Below, piece after piece: positions 16,310 through 23,945 of a stretch of DNA of 32,565 nt. Made by a program: the position numbers and the translations under genes. The stretch's first letter is position 1. Each line of letters opens with the position of its first letter. The stretch spans positions 1 through 32,565 of the forward strand of contig CAYRBD010000031.1 of assembly GCA_964422465.1 (NCBI GenBank). The letters are read 5' to 3'. The stretch comes from FW021-bin31 sp964422465 (GTDB lineage Bacteria; Bacteroidota; Bacteroidia; Chitinophagales; Chitinophagaceae). The notes beneath the pieces are model-generated. The model had not been told where the DNA came from. It saw nothing but the letters and a program-made list of their open reading frames with translations, and did not search any database.

Positions 16310-16861
16310 ATGAAAAAAGTATTCATTCTTGTGGCTGCACTCGTTGTATCTTCCTCCCTGTATGCCCAGCAATTTGTAAAAGGAACCAATATCATTAGCG
16401 CCGGAGCAGGACTGGGCAGTTCTTTGGGCAGTTTTACTTACGGCTCACAATCTCCCGCTTTAAGTCTGCAGTATGAAAGAGGCGTATGGGATATCGGAGG
16501 GCCGGGCATTATCAGTCTTGGAGGATACCTTGGGAGGAAAACTTACAATTATTCGGGGTCTGACTATAAACAAAAGTGGGGATATACGATCCTTGGATTA
16601 CGCAGCGCTTACCACTACAACGGCATAAATTCAGATAATTTTGATGTCTATGGCGGCATTATGTTATCCTACAACCTGCTCAATTATAAATACAAGGATA
16701 ACAACGGAAATAATGTAGCGGGAACAGGAAATTACGGAAGCGCCGCAGGTTTCACACTATATGTGGGAGGGCGTTACTTTTTCACCCCTAATATCGCTGC
16801 TTTTGCAGAACTGGGCTACGGTGTTTCATACCTTACTTTAGGGTTGGCGTTCAAATTTTAA
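16310..16861 (+). CDS. Predicted outer-membrane beta-barrel (porin-like) protein
   Basis: A 183-residue exported protein. The signal peptide MKKVFILVAALVVSSSLYAQQ is followed by a glycine- and aromatic-rich sequence with alternating residues and repeated strands (NIISAGAGLGSS, LGLRSAYHYNG, FTLYVGGRYFF, FAELGYGVSYLTLGLAFKF). The C-terminal phenylalanine is the usual outer-membrane assembly signal, suggesting an eight-stranded barrel. The open frame extends upstream to 16193, but ATG 16310 gives the proper signal peptide. The lipoprotein gene starts 18 nt downstream, so the two are likely co-transcribed. The function is unknown. Confidence 0.85.
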   Translation: MKKVFILVAALVVSSSLYAQQFVKGTNIISAGAGLGSSLGSFTYGSQSPALSLQYERGVWDIGGPGIISLGGYLGRKTYNYSGSDYKQKWGYTILGLRSAYHYNGINSDNFDVYGGIMLSYNLLNYKYKDNNGNNVAGTGNYGSAAGFTLYVGGRYFFTPNIAAFAELGYGVSYLTLGLAFKF

Positions 16862-16879
16862 CCTTAAATCTCTACTGTA

Positions 16880-17497
16880 ATGAACAAGTTATTTTTCAAA
16901 AAGCTATTTTTTCTCTTTCTCGCGCTGGTAATAATTAATGGTTGTAAGAAAGGAAATAACAGCAATGGAACCGGAGCGGATGAAACTCCTCCGGAATATT
17001 ACATTAGTTTTAAAGTTGACGGTGTTCAAAAAAAATATACAGATCAAGCTATTGCCAGCCTTGGCTATTCTACGCAAGACGAACTATTTAACTGCATCCT
17101 GCAGGGCTATAAGGGAGAAACAGGTTCCGGCAAAGAGCACATTGGCATCATCCTTTTCAATAATAACAAAATAGCTGCAATGACTTACCAGGATCCAAAT
17201 AAGGCTACCCCTTCCGATGGCGGTGAAGTACCTCAGGTATTGATTAATTATATTGACCCAAATGGAAACGGGTACATTACAATGGGGCCGATGTCTGATA
17301 AAAATGGGAATATTAATACTTTCCCCGGATCGGAAAACATAGTGGCAGATGCAAAAGTAGTTATAGCCAGGCTTACAACAACCTATGTCGAAGGTTCCTT
17401 TTCCGGAACCTCTTTTTTAAGTACCGATGCAACCTTTAAAAAGAAAGTGGTTATCTCGGAAGGAAAATTTATACTAAAAGCCTATTCTATTGATTAA
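16880..17497 (+). CDS. Predicted lipoprotein, unknown function
   Basis: A 205-residue lipoprotein. The signal peptide ends at ALVIINGCKK with the lipidated cysteine at position 22, followed by an Asn/Gly/Thr-rich linker. The mature part is predicted mostly beta (YYISFKVDGVQKKYTD, HIGIILFNN, TTTYVEGSFSGTSF, GKFILKAYSID). The closing pattern of VEGSFSGT followed by SEGKF is common in small Bacteroidota surface lipoproteins, but I cannot assign a family. It follows the beta-barrel gene by 18 nt and may be its partner at the cell surface. Confidence 0.75.
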   Translation: MNKLFFKKLFFLFLALVIINGCKKGNNSNGTGADETPPEYYISFKVDGVQKKYTDQAIASLGYSTQDELFNCILQGYKGETGSGKEHIGIILFNNNKIAAMTYQDPNKATPSDGGEVPQVLINYIDPNGNGYITMGPMSDKNGNINTFPGSENIVADAKVVIARLTTTYVEGSFSGTSFLSTDATFKKKVVISEGKFILKAYSID

Positions 17498-17551
17498 ATT
17501 TCATAAATTTTTGGAAAACCAACTCTATTTGTCCCTTTAAAAATATTGTCG

Positions 17552-17582
17552 TTGGCTTTTTCGACTTTAAACGATATTTTTG
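17552..17582 (+). promoter_or_regulatory. Promoter for pdhB
   Basis: TTG at 17552-17554, a 20-nt spacer and TATTTTTG at 17575-17582 form a good Bacteroidota promoter. It ends 42 nt before the pdhB start codon. The same TTG-N20-TATTTTTG layout precedes the gene at 30434. Confidence 0.7.
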
Positions 17583-17624
17583 CATGTTTGATATAAATTC
17601 TTTTGGTAAGAAAATAAAAGGAAG

Positions 17625-18608
17625 ATGCGAGAAATATTATTTAGAGAAGCATTAAGGGAAGCCATGGTAGAAGAAATGCGGCGCGATGACCGTGTTTTTC
17701 TTATGGGAGAGGAGGTAGCAGAATACAACGGCGCTTATAAAGTCAGCCAGGGGATGCTGGATGAGTTTGGAGAACAACGGGTAATTGATACCCCCATTAC
17801 CGAATTAGGATTTGCCGGAATTGGTGTCGGTGCCGCGCAGAATGGCTTACGACCCATCGTAGAATTTATGACATGGAACTTTGCCGTACTTGCATTGGAC
17901 CAGATTCTCAATACCGCTTCTAAAATGTTGGCCATGAGCGGAGGTCAAATCGGATGTCCCATTGTCTTTCGCGGGCCCAATGGCTCTGCCGGACAATTGG
18001 GCGCCCAGCATTCCACCGCTTTTGAAAGCCTTTATGCCAACATCCCCGGTATAAAAGTAGTTTCCGTATCCAACCCCTATGATGCCAAAGGGCTTCTTAA
18101 ATCAGCAATTCGTGACGATAACCCGGTGATTTTCATGGAAAGCGAGGTAACTTATTCTGATAAAGGAGAAGTTCCTGAAGATGAATATCTTATTCCTATT
18201 GGAGAAGCAAACATCAAACGGGAGGGCAGTGATGTGACCATTGTCTCTTTCAATAAAATGATGAAAGTAGCCATGGGCGCTGCCGATGAACTTGCTAAAG
18301 AAGATATTGAAGCCGAAGTGATTGATTTAAGAACCATCCGGCCGCTGGACTGGCATACCATCTTAAATTCCGTTAAAAAGACCAACCGCCTGGTTATTGT
18401 GGAAGAACAATGGCCAATGTGCAGCGTTTCCTCTGAAATTGCTTATCGTATTCAAAAAGAAGGTTTCGACTATCTGGATGCTCCAATACGTCGCATAACT
18501 GCTGCGGATGCCCCAATGCACTATGCCCCCAATCTGAATAAGCTCTATCTGCCCAACATAGAAAACACGGTAAAACTGGTTAAAGAAGTAATGTACCTGG
18601 AAAAATGA
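17625..18608 (+). CDS. pdhB: Pyruvate dehydrogenase E1 component, beta subunit
   Basis: A 327-residue transketolase-like subunit of the E1 enzyme, which with the alpha subunit decarboxylates pyruvate using thiamine diphosphate and passes the acetyl group to E2. Recognisable blocks are LFREALREAMVEEMRRDDRVFLMGEEV, DTPITELGFAGIGVGAA, PNGSAGQLGAQHS and the C-terminal VVEEQWPMCSVSSEIA, RITAADAPMHYAPNLNKLYLP. The last part is typical of pyruvate rather than branched-chain enzymes. Length is normal. The alpha subunit, E2 and E3 genes are not adjacent, so pdhB is a lone gene with its own promoter, an arrangement seen elsewhere in the phylum. Confidence 0.95.
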   Translation: MREILFREALREAMVEEMRRDDRVFLMGEEVAEYNGAYKVSQGMLDEFGEQRVIDTPITELGFAGIGVGAAQNGLRPIVEFMTWNFAVLALDQILNTASKMLAMSGGQIGCPIVFRGPNGSAGQLGAQHSTAFESLYANIPGIKVVSVSNPYDAKGLLKSAIRDDNPVIFMESEVTYSDKGEVPEDEYLIPIGEANIKREGSDVTIVSFNKMMKVAMGAADELAKEDIEAEVIDLRTIRPLDWHTILNSVKKTNRLVIVEEQWPMCSVSSEIAYRIQKEGFDYLDAPIRRITAADAPMHYAPNLNKLYLPNIENTVKLVKEVMYLEK

Positions 18609-18616
18609 TTTTTTTC

Positions 18617-19108
18617 TTATTTGAAGGTATAATTGCTGAATTGATTTTGTAACAATTCACTGAAAGCTACGCGTTCTTCCCGATCGGGAAAGGCATTTGC
18701 AGGAATAAGAAAGAAGGATTTATTGGTGCGGTAAAGATAAAAAAACTGTTTGGTTTCCAGTATCTGATTGAATCTCGTCCAGGGAAGAGAACTCTCTCCT
18801 CCTTTCGTCCCAATGGTAATCCCATCCTTTGTCCAGCGTAGTGAAATAGTCGGTTCCCGGAAAGTCTTGGCATTCCGGTAAACTGTATAGGGTAAAATAT
18901 ACCAAAAAAGAAGAATCAGAACAATGCTAAGCAAAAAAATCCATATTACCATCTTCAGGGTTACCAGCCCCATTCCATAACCAATAAAAGCGAGTACAAT
19001 CATGAGTACAAAAGCTCCCTTAAAGAGCTTCATTTCAGGCCGGTTCATAAAATGAAGGCGAAGGGCGTCAATAACCTCCTGTTTGTCGTATTGAAATTGA
19101 AGCTCCAT
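18617..19108 (-). CDS. YcxB-like membrane protein
   Basis: A 163-residue protein with two adjacent membrane helices (about residues 29-50 and 53-75) between a short cytoplasmic start and a soluble C-terminal domain. The tail shows the YcxB-like pattern: ISLRWTKDGITIGTKGGESSLPWTRFNQILETKQFFYLYRTNKSFFLIPANAFPD. This PH-like domain family has no established function. It is convergent with pdhB (8 nt between stops) and lies 15 nt downstream of the gap-split gene on the same strand, so those two are probably co-transcribed. Confidence 0.8.
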   Translation of the reverse strand: MELQFQYDKQEVIDALRLHFMNRPEMKLFKGAFVLMIVLAFIGYGMGLVTLKMVIWIFLLSIVLILLFWYILPYTVYRNAKTFREPTISLRWTKDGITIGTKGGESSLPWTRFNQILETKQFFYLYRTNKSFFLIPANAFPDREERVAFSELLQNQFSNYTFK

Positions 19109-19123
19109 TAGGCGATTTCAGTT

Positions 19124-19396
19124 TTAGATAGATGAAAGCGGGTCTTTTTTCTCCGGCGTAAGCTCGCGCACCCAGTCGGGATACTTTTTCTGAATCAGTT
19201 CATAAAACTCATGAAGAGAACTATAGGAGATTTGNNNNNNNNNNNNNNNNNNNNNNNNNNNNNNNNNNNNNNNNNNNNNNNNNNNNNNNNNNNNNNNNNN
19301 NNNNNNNNNNNNNNNNNNNNNNNNNNNNNNNNNNCCATCCGCTATGCTTAAAACGGGTAAAGACAAGAACAGGATAAAAAACAGGTACCCTTTCAT
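19124..19396 (-). CDS. Secreted protein split by an assembly gap
   Basis: Two fragments in the same orientation flank the gap. The 5' fragment (19335-19396) encodes a signal peptide, MKGYLFFILFLSLPVLSIAD. The 3' fragment (19124-19234) encodes the end of a protein, YSSLHEFYELIQKKYPDWV to KKDPLSSI. They are probably the two ends of one exported protein whose middle is lost, because the order and strand fit and the spacing to the next gene is tight. The apparent in-frame continuity means nothing since the gap length is arbitrary. No family can be named. Confidence 0.5.
   Translation of the reverse strand: MKGYLFFILFLSLPVLSIADXXXXXXXXXXXXXXXXXXXXXXXXXXXXXXXXXXQISYSSLHEFYELIQKKYPDWVRELTPEKKDPLSSI
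19235..19334. other. Assembly gap (100 N)
   Basis: A 100-N placeholder inside a secreted-protein gene. One or more gene ends could be hidden in it. Confidence 0.97.
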
Positions 19397-19484
19397 TTTC
19401 TTTTGGTTTATATTACAGGTTGTAAAAAATACTATTCTAACCCGTGAAGGTACAAATTTCCAAGAGAAAAACTACTACAACTTT

Positions 19485-19946
19485 TTAAAACCGGAACAGC
19501 GGGCGTGCAATTTCAGCACGAAAAGGCCAGGGGATGGCTACAAAAATAAGGATCAGCGCAAGTCCAAAATACAGGAGCGCCCGGCTGTGCTTTTTGCGAT
19601 CTACCGAACCCTTCTTAACGGCCCTGCGGCCTACATGCACCAAAACGAGCGCAACGATCATCAAAACAACATGCTCCAATGCGAAAAACCGTTCAGCCGT
19701 ATTTTGCATCATTGCTGCAACATCTCCATTCCATTTACTTGCCCAGCCCCTGACAAAATAGGTAACAATGCCAATTAAAAACTGCAAGTCCATAAAAATC
19801 AGAAAAAAAAGGCTGCTTCTGTTATCTGCCTTTGTATAATGTTTGTGACCGGCCACCCCGGCAATGGCTCTAATCACCGTCCAAACCGCAGCAATTAAAA
19901 TAAGCCAGCGAAACCAGGAATGCAGAATTAAAAAAAAGCTGTTCAT
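19485..19946 (-). CDS. Four-helix 'cytochrome B'-like membrane protein
   Basis: A 153-residue integral membrane protein with four predicted helices. Histidines sit in or near the helices (LHSWFRWLILIAAVW, GHKHYTKAD, ALEHVVLMIVALVLVHVGRR), the pattern that leads such Bacteroidota proteins to be labelled cytochrome B. Haem binding is plausible from paired histidines but unproven. The frame extends upstream to 19991; ATG 19946 is preferred since MNSFFLILHSWFRW is the usual family start. It lies on the minus strand between the GntP gene and the gap-split gene, with no respiratory partner nearby. Confidence 0.75.
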   Translation of the reverse strand: MNSFFLILHSWFRWLILIAAVWTVIRAIAGVAGHKHYTKADNRSSLFFLIFMDLQFLIGIVTYFVRGWASKWNGDVAAMMQNTAERFFALEHVVLMIVALVLVHVGRRAVKKGSVDRKKHSRALLYFGLALILIFVAIPWPFRAEIARPLFRF

Positions 19947-20008
19947 CAAATTAAGTTTTAGCAAAAGTAAGATATATACAGGGAGATTCAAAAAGGGCTG
20001 TATCTGCT

Positions 20009-21325
20009 CTAAATAAACAGATTTAACACCAAAACCCCTATCAGCCCGGTAAAAGAAACAAGGGTTTCCATCACCGTCCAGGTTTTAAAAGTTTCTTTTA
20101 TGCTCAGGTTAAAATATTCTTTAAAAAGCCAGAATCCCCCGTCATTCACATGAGAAAACATCAGGCTTCCGGCGCCAATGGCCAACACCATCAGAGAAGG
20201 ATGAATCATTTGTTGCTGAACCAGAGGAAGTAAAATTCCTACCGTTGTAAGCCCCGCCACCGTTGCAGAACCAATACAAATCCGGATAATTGCAGCAATC
20301 ATCCATCCCAAAATCAGCGGGGGAATCTGCCAATCCTTGAGGGCAGCAGCAATATAAGTATTGACTCCGCTGTCTTTCATCACTTCCATAAACACACCCG
20401 ATCCGGCGATAATCAACAGGATAACTGAAATACCCTTGAAGGCATCCTGCAACTCTCCCATTACCGTAGGGATGTTGCGGCCGCAACGAATACCCAGAAA
20501 ATAAATGGCAACCAGTACGGAAATAAACATGGCCATATTAGGGTTCCCCAGAAAATGAATGATCTTGTCAGGAAGAGAACCGGGCGGAAATATATTTCCT
20601 GCGATGGTCGTGAGCGCCAGCAAAACCAAAGGCAACAAGGCCGAAAACAGGCTGATCCCCAGCCCGGGGAGCTTTTCCCGGGAGAGGTTTTCTTCCGGAA
20701 GCAAATCTTTTGGAGGATGAACCACGTATTTTTTTAAAGTACTCCCATACAAAGGGCCTGCAATGGCAATGGCCGGAATAGCCAGCAGCAAACCATAAAG
20801 TAAGGTAGTGCCAATATCCGCACCCAATTGTTCTGAAATAGCAGTCGGCGAGGGATGAGGAGGCAAAAAACCATGTGCCACTGAAAGCGCCGCCAGCATG
20901 GGGACGCCGATAGAGAGCAATGGTAATTTGGTAGAATAGCCTACTGCGAAAATAAGCGGGATAACCACCACAAAACCAGCAGTATAAAAGAGCGGAATCC
21001 CAACAATTAACCCCGCCAGCGACATCCCCCACCTGAGGTATTTTTTTCCAAAAAGCCGGGTCAAGGAATGGGTAATCTGCTGCGCAGCGCCGCTCTCTGC
21101 AACCAGCCTGCCCAGCATGGCGCCAAATCCAAGGATGATTACCAGAGAACCAAGCATGTTTCCAATCCCTTTTTCAAGAGAATCTGATAAATCTCCCACA
21201 GACATCCCACTGGCCACCCCGAGTAATATACTTACCAGAATGAAAGAAATGAACGTATCCAGCTTTACCCAGACAATTAATAAGACCAACAGGATAATGC
21301 CTATCAGACAAAGAATTAACGGCAT
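20009..21325 (-). CDS. GntP family gluconate:H+ symporter
   Basis: A 438-residue inner-membrane transporter with about 12-14 hydrophobic helices. Family blocks include the N-terminal VKLDTFISFILVSILLGVASGM, GFGAMLGRLVAESGAAQQI, the FLPPHPSPTAISEQLGAD loop, and the C-terminal SGVNTYIAAALKDWQIPPLILGW and SHVNDGGFWLFKEYFNLS. The family imports gluconate or related sugar acids with protons. Substrate cannot be fixed from sequence, and no gluconate kinase or regulator lies beside it, so it is an isolated transporter gene. Confidence 0.94.
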   Translation of the reverse strand: MPLILCLIGIILLVLLIVWVKLDTFISFILVSILLGVASGMSVGDLSDSLEKGIGNMLGSLVIILGFGAMLGRLVAESGAAQQITHSLTRLFGKKYLRWGMSLAGLIVGIPLFYTAGFVVVIPLIFAVGYSTKLPLLSIGVPMLAALSVAHGFLPPHPSPTAISEQLGADIGTTLLYGLLLAIPAIAIAGPLYGSTLKKYVVHPPKDLLPEENLSREKLPGLGISLFSALLPLVLLALTTIAGNIFPPGSLPDKIIHFLGNPNMAMFISVLVAIYFLGIRCGRNIPTVMGELQDAFKGISVILLIIAGSGVFMEVMKDSGVNTYIAAALKDWQIPPLILGWMIAAIIRICIGSATVAGLTTVGILLPLVQQQMIHPSLMVLAIGAGSLMFSHVNDGGFWLFKEYFNLSIKETFKTWTVMETLVSFTGLIGVLVLNLFI

Positions 21326-21388
21326 AAAAAAAATTTATGCCTAAAGATAGAAGTTAGCTATAAAAATTTATAATTTTTTGAAAACAAT

Positions 21389-22318
21389 CTATCCCTGATG
21401 CGAAAAATCAAAAAATGTAGTATGAAAAACCGCACGCTCCCTTTTTTTAAAAACAACTTTCCAATCCCCATTGTATTCTATTTTTGACGGCACCATCAGG
21501 CCATCAAAATGAGTCATGTTCACTTTCATTTCCACATCAAAATTAAAAAGCAGGGTATTATAGGATAAGGCATAATCCCGATACACGATTTCCATATTAT
21601 CTTTACTAAAATAAGTAACCAGGTTTTTGATAACCACTTTATCTTCAAATTCCGGTTTGGCAGCGGCTGTAAAAACATAGCAATCCGTGGATCCATATTG
21701 GGCAGAATGAATGGAAAAATCATACATAGGCGCTATTTTATCATCAAAAATGGCTACTTTTCTGCTGATAAAAGGCACCCCATGAATACGCTGCCCCGGA
21801 TTAAAAATGAGTTGTTTCAACTGCTCTTTATGACGGTCGAGGCTTCCCCCGGAAGATTCCTGCGAATCTTCTCCATTTATTAAATTATTTTCTCCACATA
21901 CCTTTCCTTTTGTAAAAAATAAGTTAGCATAAAGTTCTGCCGTATAATAATTATATTCCTTTTTGTGGTTATAAAAAGGACCGGTGGTTTTTTCATTTAA
22001 TACCTCCATGGTTCGGCAGTCGTTTTGCCGATGTTGGCGTGTCGTGCTCAGCAGAGAAGCTTTTACTTTCCCATTTTCTTTTAGAATTCGAATATCATTC
22101 TTTGAGGTATAAGCCAGTATGCGCAAATTCTTAAAAGCCTTGTAAAAAGTGGTGTCATTCTCTACCCGCTTAATAAATCCCTTTACATCAAAGCCATACC
22201 TGGAAGCCGTAACTACAAATGAATCCATCTTGATATGCCGCATCACATACCCGCTATCCTGGGCAAAAAGCAACTTCCCACATCCCACGAACAGCAAGAA
22301 CAAAATTCCTTTCTTCAT
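21389..22318 (-). CDS. Secreted protein of unknown function
   Basis: A 309-residue exported protein with a signal peptide ending at GCGKLLFAQDS. The mature part begins MRHIKMDSFVVTASRYGFDVKGFIKRVENDTTFYKAFKNLRILAYTSKNDIRI, where FIKRVxNDTTFYKAFKNLR is a recurring motif of large uncharacterised Bacteroidota proteins. Predicted structure is mixed and then largely beta toward the C-terminus (NTLLFNFDVEMKVNMTHFDGLMVPSKIEYNGDW). Two cysteines at about 101 and 141 might pair. It lies 25 nt from the end of the DUF4143 ATPase gene on the same strand. Confidence 0.75.
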   Translation of the reverse strand: MKKGILFLLFVGCGKLLFAQDSGYVMRHIKMDSFVVTASRYGFDVKGFIKRVENDTTFYKAFKNLRILAYTSKNDIRILKENGKVKASLLSTTRQHRQNDCRTMEVLNEKTTGPFYNHKKEYNYYTAELYANLFFTKGKVCGENNLINGEDSQESSGGSLDRHKEQLKQLIFNPGQRIHGVPFISRKVAIFDDKIAPMYDFSIHSAQYGSTDCYVFTAAAKPEFEDKVVIKNLVTYFSKDNMEIVYRDYALSYNTLLFNFDVEMKVNMTHFDGLMVPSKIEYNGDWKVVFKKRERAVFHTTFFDFSHQG

Positions 22319-22343
22319 GGTCGCAAAAGTACCCCCTTTATCC

Positions 22344-23582
22344 TTATTCCGACCACAAATTTACGATAGGCACGGCATATAAATTTTTTCCGCCAAATCC
22401 TCCCAGAGACTGATCGCCTAGATAGATTACAATTCCTTTTTGAAATTTTTTCCCGGTCAGATCGGCTAATTTTTTTAATCCCTTAAAATCTCCTTTATTT
22501 AAAGATACTTTTGATTTGATCTCAATACCATAAATCCTTTTTCTGTGGTCTTCCAATACCAGATCTACTTCAGCGCCTTTATGCATGCTAAAGTGCATTG
22601 CTTTCAAGGATTCATCAAACCAACTCATTTGCTTTACTATTTCCAGAACCACAAAATTTTCTAACAGACTGCCCGCTGCGGTATGATCCTCCAAAAGGTT
22701 CTCCCCATCTCCTTTCAGGTTACAGAGTAACCCTGTATCATTTAAAAATATTTTTGGTGATTTCACGTAACGCCCTTCTGCATTTGGAGTCCAGGCAGGA
22801 ATTTTTACCAGTAAGAATACCTGTTCCAACAGGGCCATATACCGTTGAAATGAAGTGTTTTTCACGCCCGCAAGACGTGCGATATCAGACATATTTATTG
22901 TGCTGCCCACCCGGGTGCTTAACAAGTGTACTATTTTTGGGAGGTGTATAAACCCATCTATATTAGCCAACTCCCGAATGTCTTTTTGTATAAGAGAAGT
23001 AAGATAAGCGTCAAACCATTTATCTCGCCGTTTTTCGGTTTTTCTCGCTACCGCTTCCGGGTAACCGCCTCTTCTTATTAAATCAATCAACTCCTTCCAT
23101 TCGCATTTTCCTGCCTTAAATTTTCCATTTTCTGACATCAGTTTTTTCAAAAAAGAAGACCGTTTACCTGCTATTTCACTAAGAGATAAGGGCCAAATAT
23201 TGTGAATTTCCAGCCTTCCTGCCAGGGAGTCCGCCACTTTTGGCAACATCATTACATCAGAAGACCCTGTTAAAATAACCCGGCGATTCTTCCGGTCTTC
23301 ATCAATTAATTTTTTCAGGCTTAAAAATAACCCGGGCGCCCGTTGTACTTCATCAATGATCAGGCGTTTTTCCTGATTCAACAAAAACCCCATTGGATCA
23401 GTCCGCGCAGCCGTCAGTGTTGCAGGATCATCCATCGTCACCGAAGTTCCTGTAAATATTTTTTCATTCATTAATTGTCTGCAAAACGTGCTTTTACCCG
23501 TTTGCCGGGCTCCGGTAATAAGCAATACCGGGGTATCCTTTAAGGCTTCTTCAACCGGCGTACATAAAAATCGTTTATACAT
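22344..23582 (-). CDS. DUF4143-containing ATPase (COG1373 type)
   Basis: A 412-residue P-loop ATPase. Walker A is GARQTGKS (K30, S31), Walker B is RLIIDEVQ (D77, E78), and a sensor-like VILTGSSDVMML follows. The GRLEIHNIWPLSLSEI block is family-specific. A winged-helix-like region follows (MSDIARLAGVKNTSFQRYMALLEQVFLL), then a C-terminal DUF4143 domain with ENFVVLEI and YGIEIKSK, a PD-(D/E)XK-like core whose E and K could be catalytic. The function is unknown; such genes are widely and patchily distributed, suggesting horizontal transfer. Its start lies 20 nt from a 22-nt tandem repeat, whose outermost degenerate unit carries a TAAATTTG -7 match on this strand (23602-23609). Confidence 0.9.
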   Translation of the reverse strand: MYKRFLCTPVEEALKDTPVLLITGARQTGKSTFCRQLMNEKIFTGTSVTMDDPATLTAARTDPMGFLLNQEKRLIIDEVQRAPGLFLSLKKLIDEDRKNRRVILTGSSDVMMLPKVADSLAGRLEIHNIWPLSLSEIAGKRSSFLKKLMSENGKFKAGKCEWKELIDLIRRGGYPEAVARKTEKRRDKWFDAYLTSLIQKDIRELANIDGFIHLPKIVHLLSTRVGSTINMSDIARLAGVKNTSFQRYMALLEQVFLLVKIPAWTPNAEGRYVKSPKIFLNDTGLLCNLKGDGENLLEDHTAAGSLLENFVVLEIVKQMSWFDESLKAMHFSMHKGAEVDLVLEDHRKRIYGIEIKSKVSLNKGDFKGLKKLADLTGKKFQKGIVIYLGDQSLGGFGGKNLYAVPIVNLWSE

Positions 23583-23600
23583 TTTTTTATACTTTACAAA

Positions 23601-23855
23601 GCAAATTTAGAAAATAATGGGTAAATTTGGAAAATATGATGGGTAAATTTGGAAAATATGATGGGTAAATTTGGAAAANNNNNNNNNNNNNNNNNNNNNN
23701 NNNNNNNNNNNNNNNNNNNNNNNNNNNNNNNNNNNNNNNNNNNNNNNNNNNNNNNNNNNNNNNNNNNNNNNNNNNNNNAATTTGGAAAATATGATGGGTA
23801 AATTTGGAAAATATGATGGGTAAATTTGGAAAATATGATGGGTAAATTTGGAAAA
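23601..23855. repeat. 22-nt tandem repeat array with an internal assembly gap
   Basis: Direct repeats of a 22-nt unit that begins gggtaaatttgg and ends aaaatatgat. Exact full units lie at 23619-23640, 23641-23662, 23796-23817 and 23818-23839. Partial units flank the gap (23663-23678 and 23779-23795) and a 16-nt unit closes the right edge (23840-23855). A degenerate unit lies at 23601-23618. The period is close to two helical turns, so each copy presents the same DNA face. There are no spacers, so it is not a CRISPR array. The 100-N gap at 23679-23778 means the real copy number is unknown. The array fills the space between the divergent DUF4143 ATPase and ispG genes. Confidence 0.95.
23679..23778. 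other. Assembly gap (100 N) within the tandem repeat
   Basis: The gap is flanked on both sides by identical 22-nt repeats, so the assembly most likely broke because the array is longer than the reads. It probably contains only more repeat copies. Confidence 0.9.
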
Positions 23856-23896
23856 ATAACTTATCATCCGTCTTCTTTCTACTTTCTGTAGTTTAG

Positions 23897-23904
23897 TATC
23901 TTTG
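23897..23904 (+). promoter_or_regulatory. -7 box upstream of ispG
   Basis: TATCTTTG matches TAnnTTTG and ends 41 nt before the ispG ATG. The leader contains a small 5-bp hairpin, gtctg at 23914-23918 with cagac at 23923-23927. No TTG occurs at the -33 position. Confidence 0.5.
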
Positions 23905-23945
23905 CAAGAAGAAGTCTGCAAACAGACCACAAACACATCATTCTT

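Noticed and set aside
23601..23855. Possible CRISPR array from regular direct repeats
   Set aside because: The 22-nt units follow each other directly with no unique spacers, and no cas genes are near. It is a plain tandem repeat.
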